Source: DATGJX01 sp963830545 | Lineage (GTDB): Bacteria; Vulcanimicrobiota; Vulcanimicrobiia; Vulcanimicrobiales; Vulcanimicrobiaceae | Direction: 5' to 3' | Length of the DNA: 64,000 nucleotides | NCBI GenBank assembly: GCA_963830545.1 | Contig: CAWHMK010000001.1 | Span: forward strand, 1,116,001-1,180,000 | Shown: positions 51,957 through 61,526 of the stretch, in pieces | How the letters are laid out: each line of letters opens with the position of its first letter | How positions within the stretch are numbered: the first letter of the stretch is position 1 | The notes under the pieces: generated by a model | Seen by the model: only the letters and a program-made list of their open reading frames with translations | Database searches by the model: none | Told to the model about the DNA's origin: nothing | Program-made: the position numbers and the translations under genes

Positions 51957-51989
51957 ATATGTACCTGCAAGTCGAATGCTCCGGGGGCG

Positions 51990-52017
51990 TCAAGTATATA
52001 ATGTCCACTATACTTGA
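51990..52017. promoter_or_regulatory. palindrome C, likely XRE operator
   Basis: TCAAGTATA-N10-TATACTTGA with 9-base perfect arms. TATAAT (51996-52001), a consensus -10, lies within it, so binding would block transcription. Position and form suit autoregulation by the XRE protein of this operon. Confidence 0.55.
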
Positions 52018-52099
52018 CTTAATGTCGCGCATGGATTACATTTAGTCGCACGAGCGCGTCGCAACAGGCCGTTCTACGAGCGTTGAGGCATTGCGGGGC

Positions 52100-52501
52100 A
52101 TGATGAAATGGAAAAATCCCACCGACGCTGCCAAGAAGCAGTACAGGATCCGTTTCGTCGTCGCGATGCTCGCCTACATCGCAATCATTTATCCCGTAAC
52201 GTCTGCGGCAGATCACGCGAGCGGAACGTGGAAGATCTTGCTCGCGCTCACGCCTCTGATACCGCTCATCGTTCTCTTTGCTTCGGCAATCCAGATGATC
52301 CGCAGCATCGACGAACTCGAGCGGCAGATTCACCTCGAAGCGCTCGCCATTTCCGCCGGCGCGACGGCGTTACTTTCGATCACGTACGGCTTTTTGGAGG
52401 TGGCGCACTTTCCGCACCCGAGCGCGTGGTTCACGTACGGCGCCGTGATGTTGGGGTGGCTCGTTGCAACGCCGTTCGTTACGCGCAAGTACAAGGGCTG
52501 A
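52100..52501 (+). CDS. four-helix membrane protein paired with an XRE regulator
   Basis: 133 residues with hydrophobic segments RFVVAMLAYIAIIYPVT, ILLALTPLIPLIVLFASAIQ, LSITYGFLEVAHF and GAVMLGWLVATPFV. The middle has the charged motif RSIDELERQIHLEALA, which I recognise from membrane proteins that precede small XRE regulators in many bacteria; their role is unknown. The stop overlaps the XRE start (TGATG). ATG 52100 or 52103. Confidence 0.72.
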   Translation: MMKWKNPTDAAKKQYRIRFVVAMLAYIAIIYPVTSAADHASGTWKILLALTPLIPLIVLFASAIQMIRSIDELERQIHLEALAISAGATALLSITYGFLEVAHFPHPSAWFTYGAVMLGWLVATPFVTRKYKG

Positions 52502-52711
52502 TGAAGAACCGCATCCGCGTGCTGCGCGCCGAACACGAATGGTCGCAAGCGCGAGGTCGCCGATCGCCTCGGTATCGCAAGGCAGACCGTGAATGCCTTG
52601 GAAACCGGAAAATATGCGCCGAGTTTGCCGCTTGCATTCAAGATTTCGAAATTGTTCGATCTCCCGGTCGAGAAAATATTCGATGCGAATTCCGTAGAGG
52701 AGTCCCGATGA
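52501..52711 (+). CDS. small XRE-type helix-turn-helix regulator, one frameshift
   Basis: 69 residues after repair: MKNRIRVLRAEHEWSQA, then one base off, VADRLGIARQTVNALETGKY and FKISKLFDLPVEKIFD, a compact Cro/CI-like domain as in YozG-type regulators. The extra base is near 52550 (span 3n+1). It overlaps both neighbours by 1-4 bases. The palindromic operator at 51990-52017 is its probable target. Confidence 0.83.
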
Positions 52712-53646
52712 AACGCTTCATTCCGGCAATGATGCTTCTCGCGAGCACCATTGTGTTTTCCGCCCCTGCAAGCGCAGCGGTCCCTCCGCCGCTGCCGCCG
52801 GCGAGCGCCTCGTTCAATCAGGGCAGCCTGCACGTTTCCGTGTACGGAAGCCCGAGCAAACCGGCGATGATTTTCATTCCCGGACTCACATGCGGTCCGT
52901 GGCAATGGTCCGGCGAAATCGCGCAGTTTTCGCCCGATTATCGAATCTATGCGCTGACGCTTCCGGGTTTCGACGGACAACCGGCAATTGCGCAGCCGCT
53001 CTTCCAAACGGTAAGCGACGACTTTTGGGCGATGCTGCAGGCTCAGAAGATCGAGAAACCGATCGTCATCGGACACAGCCTGGGCGGAACGCTGGCGTTT
53101 TTACTGGCAGAACAGCATTCCGATCGATTGGCCGCAATCGTCGCCGTCGACGGTTTGCCGATCTTGCCGGGCATGGAACGCATGACGCCCGCGCAGCGTC
53201 AAGCAGGTGCGCAGCAAACGGCAACGATGGTTGCATCCGCTTCGACGCCGGCGGCGTTCGAGGCCGCCGAAGAAAAATACACGCTCCCGTATCTGCTGAC
53301 GTCAAAGAGCGACATAGCCTCGGTCGCGCCGCTCACCGCGCGCAGCGATCCGAAAGCGACTGCGCAGTGGCTGGAAGAGGACATGACACAGGATTTGCGC
53401 CCGCAACTCGGCGCGGTGACGGTACCAGTGCTCGAAATCATGCCGTTCGATCCCACGCTGGATCCTTACGGCCCCGGAAAATTCGCGAACGCGGCGCAGA
53501 AGCAGGCATACTACGTAACCCTGCTCAAAGGCGACACGACGGCGCACGTTCAGGCTATCGCACCGTCGCGGCACTTCATTATGTACGATCAGCCGCAAGC
53601 GCTGCATGCGGCTATCGCCCGGTTCCTCACGGGGCTGCACGGGTAG
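52708..53646 (+). CDS. exported alpha/beta hydrolase
   Basis: 312 residues with signal peptide (1-23, ending ASA). The fold is shown by PAMIFIPGLTCGPWQW (oxyanion region), the nucleophile elbow GHSLGG, an acid in LEIMPFD and His in APSRHFIMYDQPQ. Esterase or lipase-like activity is likely; the substrate is unknown. Its ATG overlaps the XRE stop (ATGA), making it the third gene of that operon. Confidence 0.87.
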   Translation: MKRFIPAMMLLASTIVFSAPASAAVPPPLPPASASFNQGSLHVSVYGSPSKPAMIFIPGLTCGPWQWSGEIAQFSPDYRIYALTLPGFDGQPAIAQPLFQTVSDDFWAMLQAQKIEKPIVIGHSLGGTLAFLLAEQHSDRLAAIVAVDGLPILPGMERMTPAQRQAGAQQTATMVASASTPAAFEAAEEKYTLPYLLTSKSDIASVAPLTARSDPKATAQWLEEDMTQDLRPQLGAVTVPVLEIMPFDPTLDPYGPGKFANAAQKQAYYVTLLKGDTTAHVQAIAPSRHFIMYDQPQALHAAIARFLTGLHG

Positions 53647-53648
53647 CC

Positions 53649-53677
53649 GCCGGCGCAAACCGCAGTCCGCAAGCCGG
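53649..53677 (+). other. inverted repeat in the nadA leader
   Basis: CCGGC and GCCGG are separated by 18 bases in the 89-base gap before nadA. It may be a weak terminator of the hydrolase gene or part of a leader RNA. I could not match it to a known NAD or other riboswitch. Confidence 0.25.
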
Positions 53678-53735
53678 GTCTTACTATAAGGAAGAGCAAA
53701 CAGCCCCCCAGCGAAAGCGAAGCACCAGCGATTCC

Positions 53736-54755
53736 ATGAGCGTTACCGACCTTTCATACACGCCGGATGTTGCAGCGCAAACCCGGCCCATTTTCGAGCG
53801 CGCCGCACACGTGATTCCCGAGGTGGAGTGGCCGGTTCACGCACCTTACGTCGCGGAGATCAACCGCCTCAAGCGCGAACGCAACGCCGTTATCCTCGCG
53901 CACAATTACCAAGTGCCGGAGATTTTTCACACGGTCGCGGACATCGTCGGCGATTCGCTTGCGCTCGCCGTGGAGGCAGCACGTACGGACGCCGACGTCA
54001 TCGTGCTGTGCGGCGTGCACTTCATGGCCGAAACGGCAAAGCTGGTAAATCCCGAAAAAACCGTGTTGGTACCGGATTTGCGCGCGGGTTGCTCGCTGGC
54101 GGAATCGATCACCGGAGCAGATGTCCGACTGCTGCGCGAGCGCTATCCCGGCGTGCCCGTCGTGACGTACGTGAACACCTCGGCCGGCGTGAAAGCCGAA
54201 TCCGACATCTGCGTTACCAGCGGCAACGCGGTCAGGATCGTGAATAGCTTGAACGCCGAACGCGTCATCTTCTTGCCGGACGAGTATTTGGCGAAGTACG
54301 TCGCCTCGCAAACGGACGTAGAAATCATCGCGTGGAAAGGGCATTGCGAGGTGCACGAGCGCTTCACCGGCGCGCAAATTCGCGCGTATCGCGACGACGA
54401 CCCTACACTCGTCGTGCTCGCACACCCCGAGTGTCCACCCGACGTGCTCGCGGAATCCGATTTCGTCGGTTCCACGCAGGGAATGCTTTCTTTCGTCGGA
54501 TCGCTCGATGCAGCGCGCGACGGTGACGTGCGGCCGCGCGTCGTGATGATCACGGAGTGCTCGATGGCGAGCAACGTCTCGGCGAACTTCCCCGACGTCG
54601 AGTTCGTGCGCCCGTGCAATTTGTGTCCCCATATGAAACGCAACACGCTGCCGAAAGTCCTGCATTCGCTTCAAACGATGCAATACGAAGTGACCATCGA
54701 TCCGCATGTCGCGCAGCGCGCGCGCGCGGCTGTGGAGCGAATGCTGCATGCGTAG
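53736..54755 (+). CDS. nadA: quinolinate synthase NadA
   Basis: 339 residues. Condenses iminoaspartate with dihydroxyacetone phosphate to quinolinate using a [4Fe-4S] cluster. Ligand cysteines are Cys119 (RAGCSLAES), Cys233 (AHPECP) and Cys297 (CNLCPHMK). ILAHNYQVPEI and TSAGVKAESD are typical substrate-site blocks. ATG 53736 was chosen over the long upstream frame, which is antisense-like extension across the hydrolase gene. First gene of the NAD operon; it overlaps nadB by 8 bases. Confidence 0.95.
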   Translation: MSVTDLSYTPDVAAQTRPIFERAAHVIPEVEWPVHAPYVAEINRLKRERNAVILAHNYQVPEIFHTVADIVGDSLALAVEAARTDADVIVLCGVHFMAETAKLVNPEKTVLVPDLRAGCSLAESITGADVRLLRERYPGVPVVTYVNTSAGVKAESDICVTSGNAVRIVNSLNAERVIFLPDEYLAKYVASQTDVEIIAWKGHCEVHERFTGAQIRAYRDDDPTLVVLAHPECPPDVLAESDFVGSTQGMLSFVGSLDAARDGDVRPRVVMITECSMASNVSANFPDVEFVRPCNLCPHMKRNTLPKVLHSLQTMQYEVTIDPHVAQRARAAVERMLHA

Positions 54756-56268
54756 CGACGTCGTAATCGTCGGCGCCGGCATCGCAGGCTTGACCGCGGC
54801 AATCAAACTCGCACCGGCGAGCGTCGTCGTTCTCTCGAAAACTCCGCTCGGCAGCGGCGCGGCAACGGAATGGGCGCAGGGCGGCATCGCCGCGGCAATC
54901 GGTTCGGACGACTCGCCGCATCTGCACAAGCTCGATACGCAGCGAGCCGGCGCGGGTCTTTCCGATGAAGCGATCGTCGACATTCTCACGCGTGATGCTC
55001 CCGCACGCGTCGAAGAACTGCTCGAACTCGGCGCCGCATTCGATCGCAGCGAGGACGGGGCGCTCGCGCTCGGACGTGAAGCGGCACACAACCGGCGCCG
55101 CATCGTCAAAGCGGGCGGCGATGCGACCGGACATGAAATCCTGAAGACGCTGATCGCGGCCGTTCGATCGATCCCGACGGTGACGGTCGTGGAGCATGCA
55201 ATTGCGGGCGACCTGATTCTGAACGGCGGACGCGTTTGCGGCGTCTACGCGCATGACGAACGTACGGGCGAGCAGCATGCGTTTCGGGCGAACGCGACGA
55301 TTTTGGCGACGGGCGGTATCGGAAGGCTATTCCGCTACACCACCAATCCCGCGCAGGCAACCGGCGACGGCATCGCAATGGCCGCTCGCGCAGGCGCAAT
55401 ACTCGGCGACATGGAGTTCGTGCAATTTCATCCGACCGCGTTGGCCGTTTCGCGCGATCCGCTCCCGCTCGTCACCGAAGCGATTCGCGGCGAGGGCGCG
55501 ATTCTGCGGAACGATCTCGGCGAGCGCTTCATGCGTGACGTGCACCCCGACGCCGAACTCGCGCCGCGCGATGTCGTAGCACGCGCTATCTTCTTTCAAC
55601 AGCGCGCCGGCCGTACCGTGAGTTTGGACGCGCGCGAATCGGTCGGCGAACGCTTCCCGCAAGCGTTTCCGACGGCGTTCAACGCGTGCATGGAGGCGGG
55701 TTTCGATCCGCGCCGCGTTGCGATCCCGGTAACGCCCGCAGCGCATTATCATATGGGCGGCATCGCAGTCGACGCATGGGGCCGTTCGTCGCTGCCGGGC
55801 TTATGGGCTTGCGGCGAAGTAAGCGCGACGGGCGTGCACGGCGCGAACCGTTTGGCCAGCAACTCGCTGCTCGAAGCGCTCGTATACGCATCGCAGGTCA
55901 GCAAAGACATTCGCGGCGCGATGACGGCGCCGGCCGGCGGCGCACCTGCGCCGCACAGCGGGCATGCTGCTCCGGACGAAACGTGCGCGCAAGCCATGAC
56001 GGATTTGCGCGCAGTCATGTACGCAAACGCCGGTCTGGTTCGCGACGAGCCCGGCTTGCGGACAGCACTGGCACGTTTGACCGAACTGCACGCAGCACAT
56101 CCGGCGCAGAGCAGCGAATTCCGCAATGCGCTGACCGTCGCACGGCTCGTTCTCGATGCCGCACTCGCGCGCAAAGAGAGCCGCGGCAGCCATTACCGCA
56201 CGGACTACCCCAACGCCGACGAAGCCTTTGCAAAGCGCTCGTTCATCACGCTCCAAGACGTTGCATAG
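54748..56268 (+). CDS. nadB: L-aspartate oxidase NadB
   Basis: 506 residues. FAD enzyme that makes iminoaspartate for NadA. N-terminal VVIVGAGIAGLTAAI, then the covalent-family segment GGIAAAIG, HPTALAVSRDPLPLVTEAIR, GEGAILRNDLGERFM, and AAHYHMGGIAVDAWGRSSLP, GLWACGEVSATGVHGANRLA. The C-terminal helical domain ends SHYRTDYP. ATG 54748 lies inside nadA; TTG of nadC lies inside its end, so nadA-B-C are coupled. Confidence 0.95.
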   Translation: MRSDVVIVGAGIAGLTAAIKLAPASVVVLSKTPLGSGAATEWAQGGIAAAIGSDDSPHLHKLDTQRAGAGLSDEAIVDILTRDAPARVEELLELGAAFDRSEDGALALGREAAHNRRRIVKAGGDATGHEILKTLIAAVRSIPTVTVVEHAIAGDLILNGGRVCGVYAHDERTGEQHAFRANATILATGGIGRLFRYTTNPAQATGDGIAMAARAGAILGDMEFVQFHPTALAVSRDPLPLVTEAIRGEGAILRNDLGERFMRDVHPDAELAPRDVVARAIFFQQRAGRTVSLDARESVGERFPQAFPTAFNACMEAGFDPRRVAIPVTPAAHYHMGGIAVDAWGRSSLPGLWACGEVSATGVHGANRLASNSLLEALVYASQVSKDIRGAMTAPAGGAPAPHSGHAAPDETCAQAMTDLRAVMYANAGLVRDEPGLRTALARLTELHAAHPAQSSEFRNALTVARLVLDAALARKESRGSHYRTDYPNADEAFAKRSFITLQDVA

Positions 56269-57109
56269 CGCGCCCCACCGGCTGCTGATCGAGCCGATCG
56301 TCCGCGCAGCGCTGCTGGAGGACATCGGGCACGGCGGCGACTTGACGACCGATGCTATCGTCACGCCCGGAACGCGTGCGCGAGCGAACATCGTTGCGCG
56401 CAAGACCGGTATCGTTGCGGGTCTCGATGCCGCTCGCCTTGCGTTCGAGCTGCTCGATCCGCAGGCAGAGTTTGACGTTCGCATACCCGACGGGCAGCGC
56501 GCAGCAAAGGGGCAGCCCGTGGCCGCGATATCGTGCAATGCCCGTGCGTTGCTGACCGGCGAACGTACCGCGCTCAATTTACTCTGCCGCTTGAGCGGCA
56601 TCGCCACGGCAACGCGCGCGCTGGTCGATGCGATCGCAGACTGCCGCGCTCGCGTCGTTTGCACGCGCAAGACCACGCCCGGACTTCGCGTGTTGGAAAA
56701 GTACGCCGTTCGCTGCGGCGGAGGCAGCAACCACCGTTTCGGCCTCGACGACGCGGTGCTGATCAAAGACAACCATCTCGCGCTCGCCGGATCGATTCGC
56801 GCGGCGGTGGAAGCCGTGCGCGCGAATACGGGCCATATGGTGAAGATCGAAGTGGAAGTCGACACGCTCGAGCAATTGCGGGAAGCGCTGCAAACGCCTA
56901 TCGACGCAGTGCTGCTGGACAACATGACACCCGACCAGCTCGCGCAAGCGGTTTCGCTGGTGGACGGCCGCGTGCTGACCGAGGCATCGGGGACGATCAC
57001 TGCGGACGGGATCGCCGCGGTCGCACGCAGCGGCGTGGACCTCATCTCGTCCGGCTGGATCACTCATAGCGCGCCCGCGCTGGATTTGGGCCTCGACGTA
57101 GAATTCTAG
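56261..57109 (+). CDS. nadC: nicotinate-nucleotide pyrophosphorylase NadC
   Basis: 282 residues. Converts quinolinate and PRPP to nicotinate mononucleotide. Motifs: LLEDIGHGGDLTTDAIV, ERTALNLLCRLSGIAT, VVCTRKTTPGLRVLEKYAVR, CGGGSNHRFGLDDAVLIKDN and TEASGTITADGI. The frame opens with TTG at 56261, overlapping nadB by eight bases; no later start keeps the first helix. Confidence 0.95.
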   Translation: MHSAPHRLLIEPIVRAALLEDIGHGGDLTTDAIVTPGTRARANIVARKTGIVAGLDAARLAFELLDPQAEFDVRIPDGQRAAKGQPVAAISCNARALLTGERTALNLLCRLSGIATATRALVDAIADCRARVVCTRKTTPGLRVLEKYAVRCGGGSNHRFGLDDAVLIKDNHLALAGSIRAAVEAVRANTGHMVKIEVEVDTLEQLREALQTPIDAVLLDNMTPDQLAQAVSLVDGRVLTEASGTITADGIAAVARSGVDLISSGWITHSAPALDLGLDVEF

Positions 57110-57112
57110 GGC

Positions 57113-58508
57113 ATGGAGACGCGCAAACCCGAACGGAAAGCCCACAGCACCTCGTACGACTCCGGAACGCCGCAAGCGCTGGTGGATTTCATGGCGACCG
57201 GCTGGCTGGACGCGCCGGTTACCGCCGCGGCTATCCCACAGATGGAAGAGTATCGCGCGAGACGGCGCGCGCTCTCGCAAGCATTTCCCGGCGAATTCCT
57301 GGTGATTCCGTCGGGCACCGAGAAAACGCGCGCGAACGACACGAACTTCCGCTTCCGTCCCTCGAGCGACTTCGCGTACTTGGCGGGAGCGGGCGAACCG
57401 GGGGGACTGCTCGTGCTCGAGCCTGCGCGAAAACGGAGGCCACGACGCGCTGCTGTTCGTTCCGCCGCACAACCGCGGCAAGGCCGAATATTTTACGGAT
57501 CGCGTCTGGGGTGAGCTTCGGGTCGGCCGCCATCGGGGCGTCGACGAAAGCCAGCTCTATTTCGGTGTGGACCGCTGCCGCGCAATTCAGGACATCCCGG
57601 CCTATCTGGACGATTTGCGCATCCGCGGCTGTCAAGTTCGGAGCAGCGAAGACGATGCGGATCTTTCCACATATCTGAGCGAGATGCGTCTCATCAAGAG
57701 CGCGTACGAAATCGCCGAGCTGCGCAAATGCGTCGAGATCACCAAGCGCGCGTTCGAGGACGTCCTTCGCGTTCTGCCGCACGCGAAATCCGAACGCGAA
57801 GTGGAAGCGGCGTTCTGGAGCCGTGCGCGCATCGAGGCCAACGACGTGGGCTATTTGACGATTGCCGCATCCGGGCGGCACGCGTGCACGCTGCATTGGA
57901 ATCACAACAGCGGCGGGATGCAAAGCGGCGATCTGCTTTTGCTGGACGCCGGCGTCGAGGTGGACACGCTTTATACGGCGGACATCACGCGCACGCTGCC
58001 GATCTCCGGAAAGTTCAGCGCGGAGCAGCGCACGGTATACGAATTGGTGTACGAATCGCAAAAGGCCGCATTCGCTCAAGTCAAGCCGGGCAACGATTTT
58101 CTCGACCCCAACGCAGCGGCGATGCGCGTTATCGCACAAGGGCTCATCGATTTGGGAATTCTCAAGTGCTCGCTCGACGAGGCGCTCGATCCGCAGAAGG
58201 TGTACCACAAGCGTTACTCGCTGCACAACGTGAGCCACATGCTCGGTATCGACGTGCACGACTGCGCCAAGGCGCGCGAAGAAAACTACCGCTACGGAAA
58301 ACTGCGGCCCGGCATGGCCCTCACCGTCGAACCCGGCATCTATTTCCAGCCGGACGACGCCACGGTCCCGGCGGCCTTCCGCGGAATCGGCGTGCGTATC
58401 GAGGACGACGTCGTCGTGACGCAAACGGGATACGACAACCTTTCCGCCATTCTGCCATCGGCGCCGGACGCGGTGGAAGCGTGGATATCAAAGACACAGA
58501 CGCGCTAA
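57113..58508 (+). CDS. pepP: Xaa-Pro aminopeptidase (aminopeptidase P), one frameshift
   Basis: About 464 residues after repair. Removes N-terminal residues before proline. N-terminal domain SGTEKTRANDTNFRFRPSSD, FAYLAGAGEP; metallopeptidase domain LLLDAGVEVDTLYTADITRT, MLGIDVHDCAKAREENY, LRPGMALTVEPGIY and GIGVRIEDDVVVT supply Asp, Asp, His, Glu and Glu metal ligands. Between 57421 and 57434 one base is extra (frame resumes NGGHDALLFVPPHNRGKAEY); the span is 3n+1. It lies three bases after nadC. Confidence 0.9.
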
Positions 58509-59053
58509 TCGTCGTCGACGCGCAAAACGATTTCTTGCCGGGCGGCGCGCTTGCCGTTGCCGACGGGAATCGCATCTTCACCCCGATCAACCGCATTACG
58601 CCGCTGTTTTGCTACGTGGTTGCCACGCGCGACTGGCATCCTCGCGTGCATCCGCATTTCGAAGAGCACGGCGGCACGTGGCCTTACCATTGCATACAAC
58701 ACACTCCCGGTGCGGAATTTTCCCCGAAGCTCGATCTCAACGAAATCGACGAAGTGCTCAGCAAGGGCATCGATTCCCGCTCCGACGGTTACAGCGCCTT
58801 CGACGCGACGAATTTGAACGAGCGGCTGCAGGCCCGTCACGTGCGCCGGGTATTCGTGTGCGGACTGGCGACGGACTACTGCGTAAAAGCGACCGCCGCC
58901 GACGCTGCAGCGCACGGGTACGAAACGATCGTACTCACTGACGCCATCGCGGCAGTCAATCTGGATTGCACCGACGAAGCGCGCGCCCTGAGTGACATGG
59001 CCGCGCACGGCGTGCAGTTCGCCACGACGGACCAACTCGCCGCGCACGTATGA
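58481..59053 (+). CDS. pncA: nicotinamidase
   Basis: 190 residues, isochorismatase fold. Catalytic Asp in VVDAQNDFLPGGALAV, metal and Lys region VATRDWHPRVHPHF, and nucleophile Cys in VCGLATDYCVKATAADA match PncA, which deamidates nicotinamide to nicotinate for salvage. Starts with GTG 58481, 28 bases inside pepP, and overlaps the permease gene by four bases (ATGA). Placed with nadABC, this is strong context for NAD metabolism. Confidence 0.92.
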   Translation: MDIKDTDALIVVDAQNDFLPGGALAVADGNRIFTPINRITPLFCYVVATRDWHPRVHPHFEEHGGTWPYHCIQHTPGAEFSPKLDLNEIDEVLSKGIDSRSDGYSAFDATNLNERLQARHVRRVFVCGLATDYCVKATAADAAAHGYETIVLTDAIAAVNLDCTDEARALSDMAAHGVQFATTDQLAAHV

Positions 59054-60603
59054 GCGCAAGCGGTGCCGTCTATCGCGATCAAGTTCTCGAAGTCGAGCCG
59101 ACCGGCATCGAATTCGTACGTCCGGAGCAGCGGCACGGAACTCCGCGGCAACTCTTCGGACTGTGGTTTTCGGCGAACGCGGAGATCGCGACGTGGATGG
59201 TCGGCGTTTTCGCGGTGGCACTGTACGGTACGACGCTGCCGGGCGCCGCACTGGGACTCGTGGCCGGCAACATTCTCGGGTTTGCGCTGCTGGGCGTGCT
59301 CGCGACGTTCGGGCCGCAGTACGGCGTGCCGCAAATGGTCGCTTCGCGACTTGCATTCGGCCGGTACGGAAACGCGCTCCCGGCTGCACTGAGCTTTCTT
59401 GCGGGCGTCGGATGGTTCGCGATAAACACCGTCTTCGGCGCGTACGCGCTGGAGACGATTACCCGTCTTCCGTACGGTCTCGCACTGGCGCTCATGCTGT
59501 TGGCGCAAATCGTTCTCGCAGTCTACGGCTACAATCTCATTCACTGGTTCGAACGCGTGAGCGCCCTGCTGCTTGCAGCGGGTTTTACGCTGCTCGGCAT
59601 CGTGACGTTTTCGCGCGCCGATTGGCACGCAGCGTTCAACGCGCACGCGCCCGCGGCAGGCGGAGGGGAGGTCGGCGGCATCATTCTTGCGACGGCGCTC
59701 GGGTTTTCGTACGCCACCGGGTGGGTCCCGTGCGCTTCCGACTACTCGCGGTATCTTCCCGAATCGACGAGCCCGCGCCGCGTTTGGCGGTACTCGTTTT
59801 TCGGATGCGTCGTCCCGTGCATCGTTTTGGAAATCATGGGTGCGGCGACGGTAACCGCGGTACACGGTGTGAATTTCGCTACCGCCAGCCCGACGCAGGC
59901 CATCGCGTCACTGCTCGGTTCCGGCACGATTTCCGCCATCGTGCTGCTTACCGTCGTGCTCGGGACGCTTACGGCAAATTGCATGAATCTTTATTCCGGT
60001 GCGATGGCCGCGCTCGTCGTGAAATTTCCCGCCGATTCTTGGCGCGCGCCGCTGCTCGTCGCGGCGATCTTCGGCGCGCTCACGGCAGCTTTGTTCGCAC
60101 GCGCGCACATTCAGCCGGGGCCGATCCTCGCCTTTGCAATCGGCATCGCGCTGCTCGTGCTGTTCGTCGCGCGGTACCGCCTGCGGCGTTGGCGCGCCGC
60201 ACTCGTCGTCGGAATAGTGGGAGCGCTGCTCGCATCGGGCGGAGGTCACCCAAACGAAACGGCGCAGGTGTATACAAACTTCCTGCTTCTCCTCTCGTAT
60301 TGGGCATCGCCGTGGGCGGCGGTCGTCTTCGTGGATTGGCTGCAGCGCCGTTCCAGGACTGCGGATGCGGACGCGTTCGAATCGGGTCCGCGCGTGCGCC
60401 TGGGAACGTATGCCTGGATTGCGGGACTGCTCGCGTCGCTGCCGTTTTGGAATCAGCAGTGGTATACCGGACCGTTTGCCGCCGCGTTTCCGCAATTCGG
60501 GGATCTTTCGTATTACGTGGGGTTCGGCGTCGCCGCGCTGATTATGGCGTCGGGGAAGCGGGAAACTTCCCGCGTTGCCGCAAGTAGTACGCCATCGTGC
60601 TGA
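59050..60603 (+). CDS. NCS1-family nucleobase/vitamin permease
   Basis: 517 residues with 12 membrane helices. The N-terminal IEFVRPEQRHGTPRQLFGLW, SANAEIATWMVG, then FGRYGNALPAALSFLAGVGW and WVPCASDYSRYLP are NCS1 hallmarks (cytosine, purine, allantoin, thiamine-type carriers). Its place between pncA and natA, with overlapping ends, suggests nicotinamide, nicotinate or a related base as cargo, but this is inference. Sequence alone would also fit cytosine or purine. Confidence 0.88.
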   Translation: MSASGAVYRDQVLEVEPTGIEFVRPEQRHGTPRQLFGLWFSANAEIATWMVGVFAVALYGTTLPGAALGLVAGNILGFALLGVLATFGPQYGVPQMVASRLAFGRYGNALPAALSFLAGVGWFAINTVFGAYALETITRLPYGLALALMLLAQIVLAVYGYNLIHWFERVSALLLAAGFTLLGIVTFSRADWHAAFNAHAPAAGGGEVGGIILATALGFSYATGWVPCASDYSRYLPESTSPRRVWRYSFFGCVVPCIVLEIMGAATVTAVHGVNFATASPTQAIASLLGSGTISAIVLLTVVLGTLTANCMNLYSGAMAALVVKFPADSWRAPLLVAAIFGALTAALFARAHIQPGPILAFAIGIALLVLFVARYRLRRWRAALVVGIVGALLASGGGHPNETAQVYTNFLLLLSYWASPWAAVVFVDWLQRRSRTADADAFESGPRVRLGTYAWIAGLLASLPFWNQQWYTGPFAAAFPQFGDLSYYVGFGVAALIMASGKRETSRVAASSTPSC

Positions 60604-61526
60604 GAGCCGAACACGTTCGCAAAGATTTCGGTGCTGTGCAGGCCGTGCGCGACCTCACCTTCACCATCGCGACGGGTTCGACGTTTGGACTGCTCGGCCC
60701 CAACGGCGCAGGAAAAACGACGACGATGCGTATGATCGTCGGAATTTATCCCGTCGACGGCGGCAGCATTACCTGGAACGATCGTCCCATCGACGACCGC
60801 ATGCGCCGCCGCTTCGGATATCTGCCGGAAGAGCGTGGGCTCTACGGAAAGATGCGCGTGCGCGAGCAGATCGGTTATTTCGGACGCCTGCACGGCTTGC
60901 ACGATCCGCGCGTCGCGCAGGCCACCGATGCATGGATCGAACAGCTCGGACTTTCGGAATACGCGGATCGCCCCTGCGGCGAACTTTCCAAGGGAAATCA
61001 GCAAAAAGTGCAAGTCGCGTGCGCGGCCGTTCACGATCCGGATCTGCTGATTCTCGACGAGCCGTTTTCCGGACTCGATCCGGTGAATGCCGAAGTGCTG
61101 CTCAAAACCTTGACGGACTTGAAGAAGCGCGGTACGACGCTCGTGCTTTCGAGCCATCAAATGTGGCAACTCGAAGTGCTGTGCGACGAGTTCTGCATCA
61201 TTACGGGCGGCGAAAATCGAGCGTCCGGCTCGCTCGAAGAATTGCGCGCCGCGTGGCCTACTCGCGTCATCAAAGTCGAGCCGGCAACGCCGGCGCTTCG
61301 CAGCGTCCTCGACCGCGTTCCGCAGGGACGAGCGATCGAAGGCAACGGCGCGCTTCTGTACGAGGTTCCGTCGACTACGGCGTATCCGCCGCTGCTTCGG
61401 GAACTGGTCGCCGCCGATGCGGTCACGCGCTTCGACGCGATCGAACCCTCGCTGCAAGACATCTACATGCACGCGATTGAAGGCCGGACAGCGGACCCGC
61501 ACGTGATTGGGGCGGAGCGCCTGTAG
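60597..61526 (+). CDS. natA: ABC exporter ATP-binding protein, NatA-like
   Basis: 309 residues. Walker A GPNGAGKTTTMRM, signature LSKGNQQKVQVA, Walker B LLILDEPFSGLDP and the switch His in SSHQMWQLE. The LSKGNQQ signature is typical of NatA. A C-terminal domain of about 80 residues follows, as in drug or sodium exporters. GTG start 60597 overlaps the permease by 7 bases. The final 15 bases form the start of the tandem repeat. Confidence 0.9.
   Translation: MLRAEHVRKDFGAVQAVRDLTFTIATGSTFGLLGPNGAGKTTTMRMIVGIYPVDGGSITWNDRPIDDRMRRRFGYLPEERGLYGKMRVREQIGYFGRLHGLHDPRVAQATDAWIEQLGLSEYADRPCGELSKGNQQKVQVACAAVHDPDLLILDEPFSGLDPVNAEVLLKTLTDLKKRGTTLVLSSHQMWQLEVLCDEFCIITGGENRASGSLEELRAAWPTRVIKVEPATPALRSVLDRVPQGRAIEGNGALLYEVPSTTAYPPLLRELVAADAVTRFDAIEPSLQDIYMHAIEGRTADPHVIGAERL

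Noticed and set aside
53647..53735. An NAD-sensing riboswitch before nadA
   Set aside because: Only one short inverted repeat was seen, with no match to a motif I could recall; too weak to claim.
53754..55109. A 451-codon minus-strand open frame
   Set aside because: Antisense to nadA and nadB, with no protein-like features.
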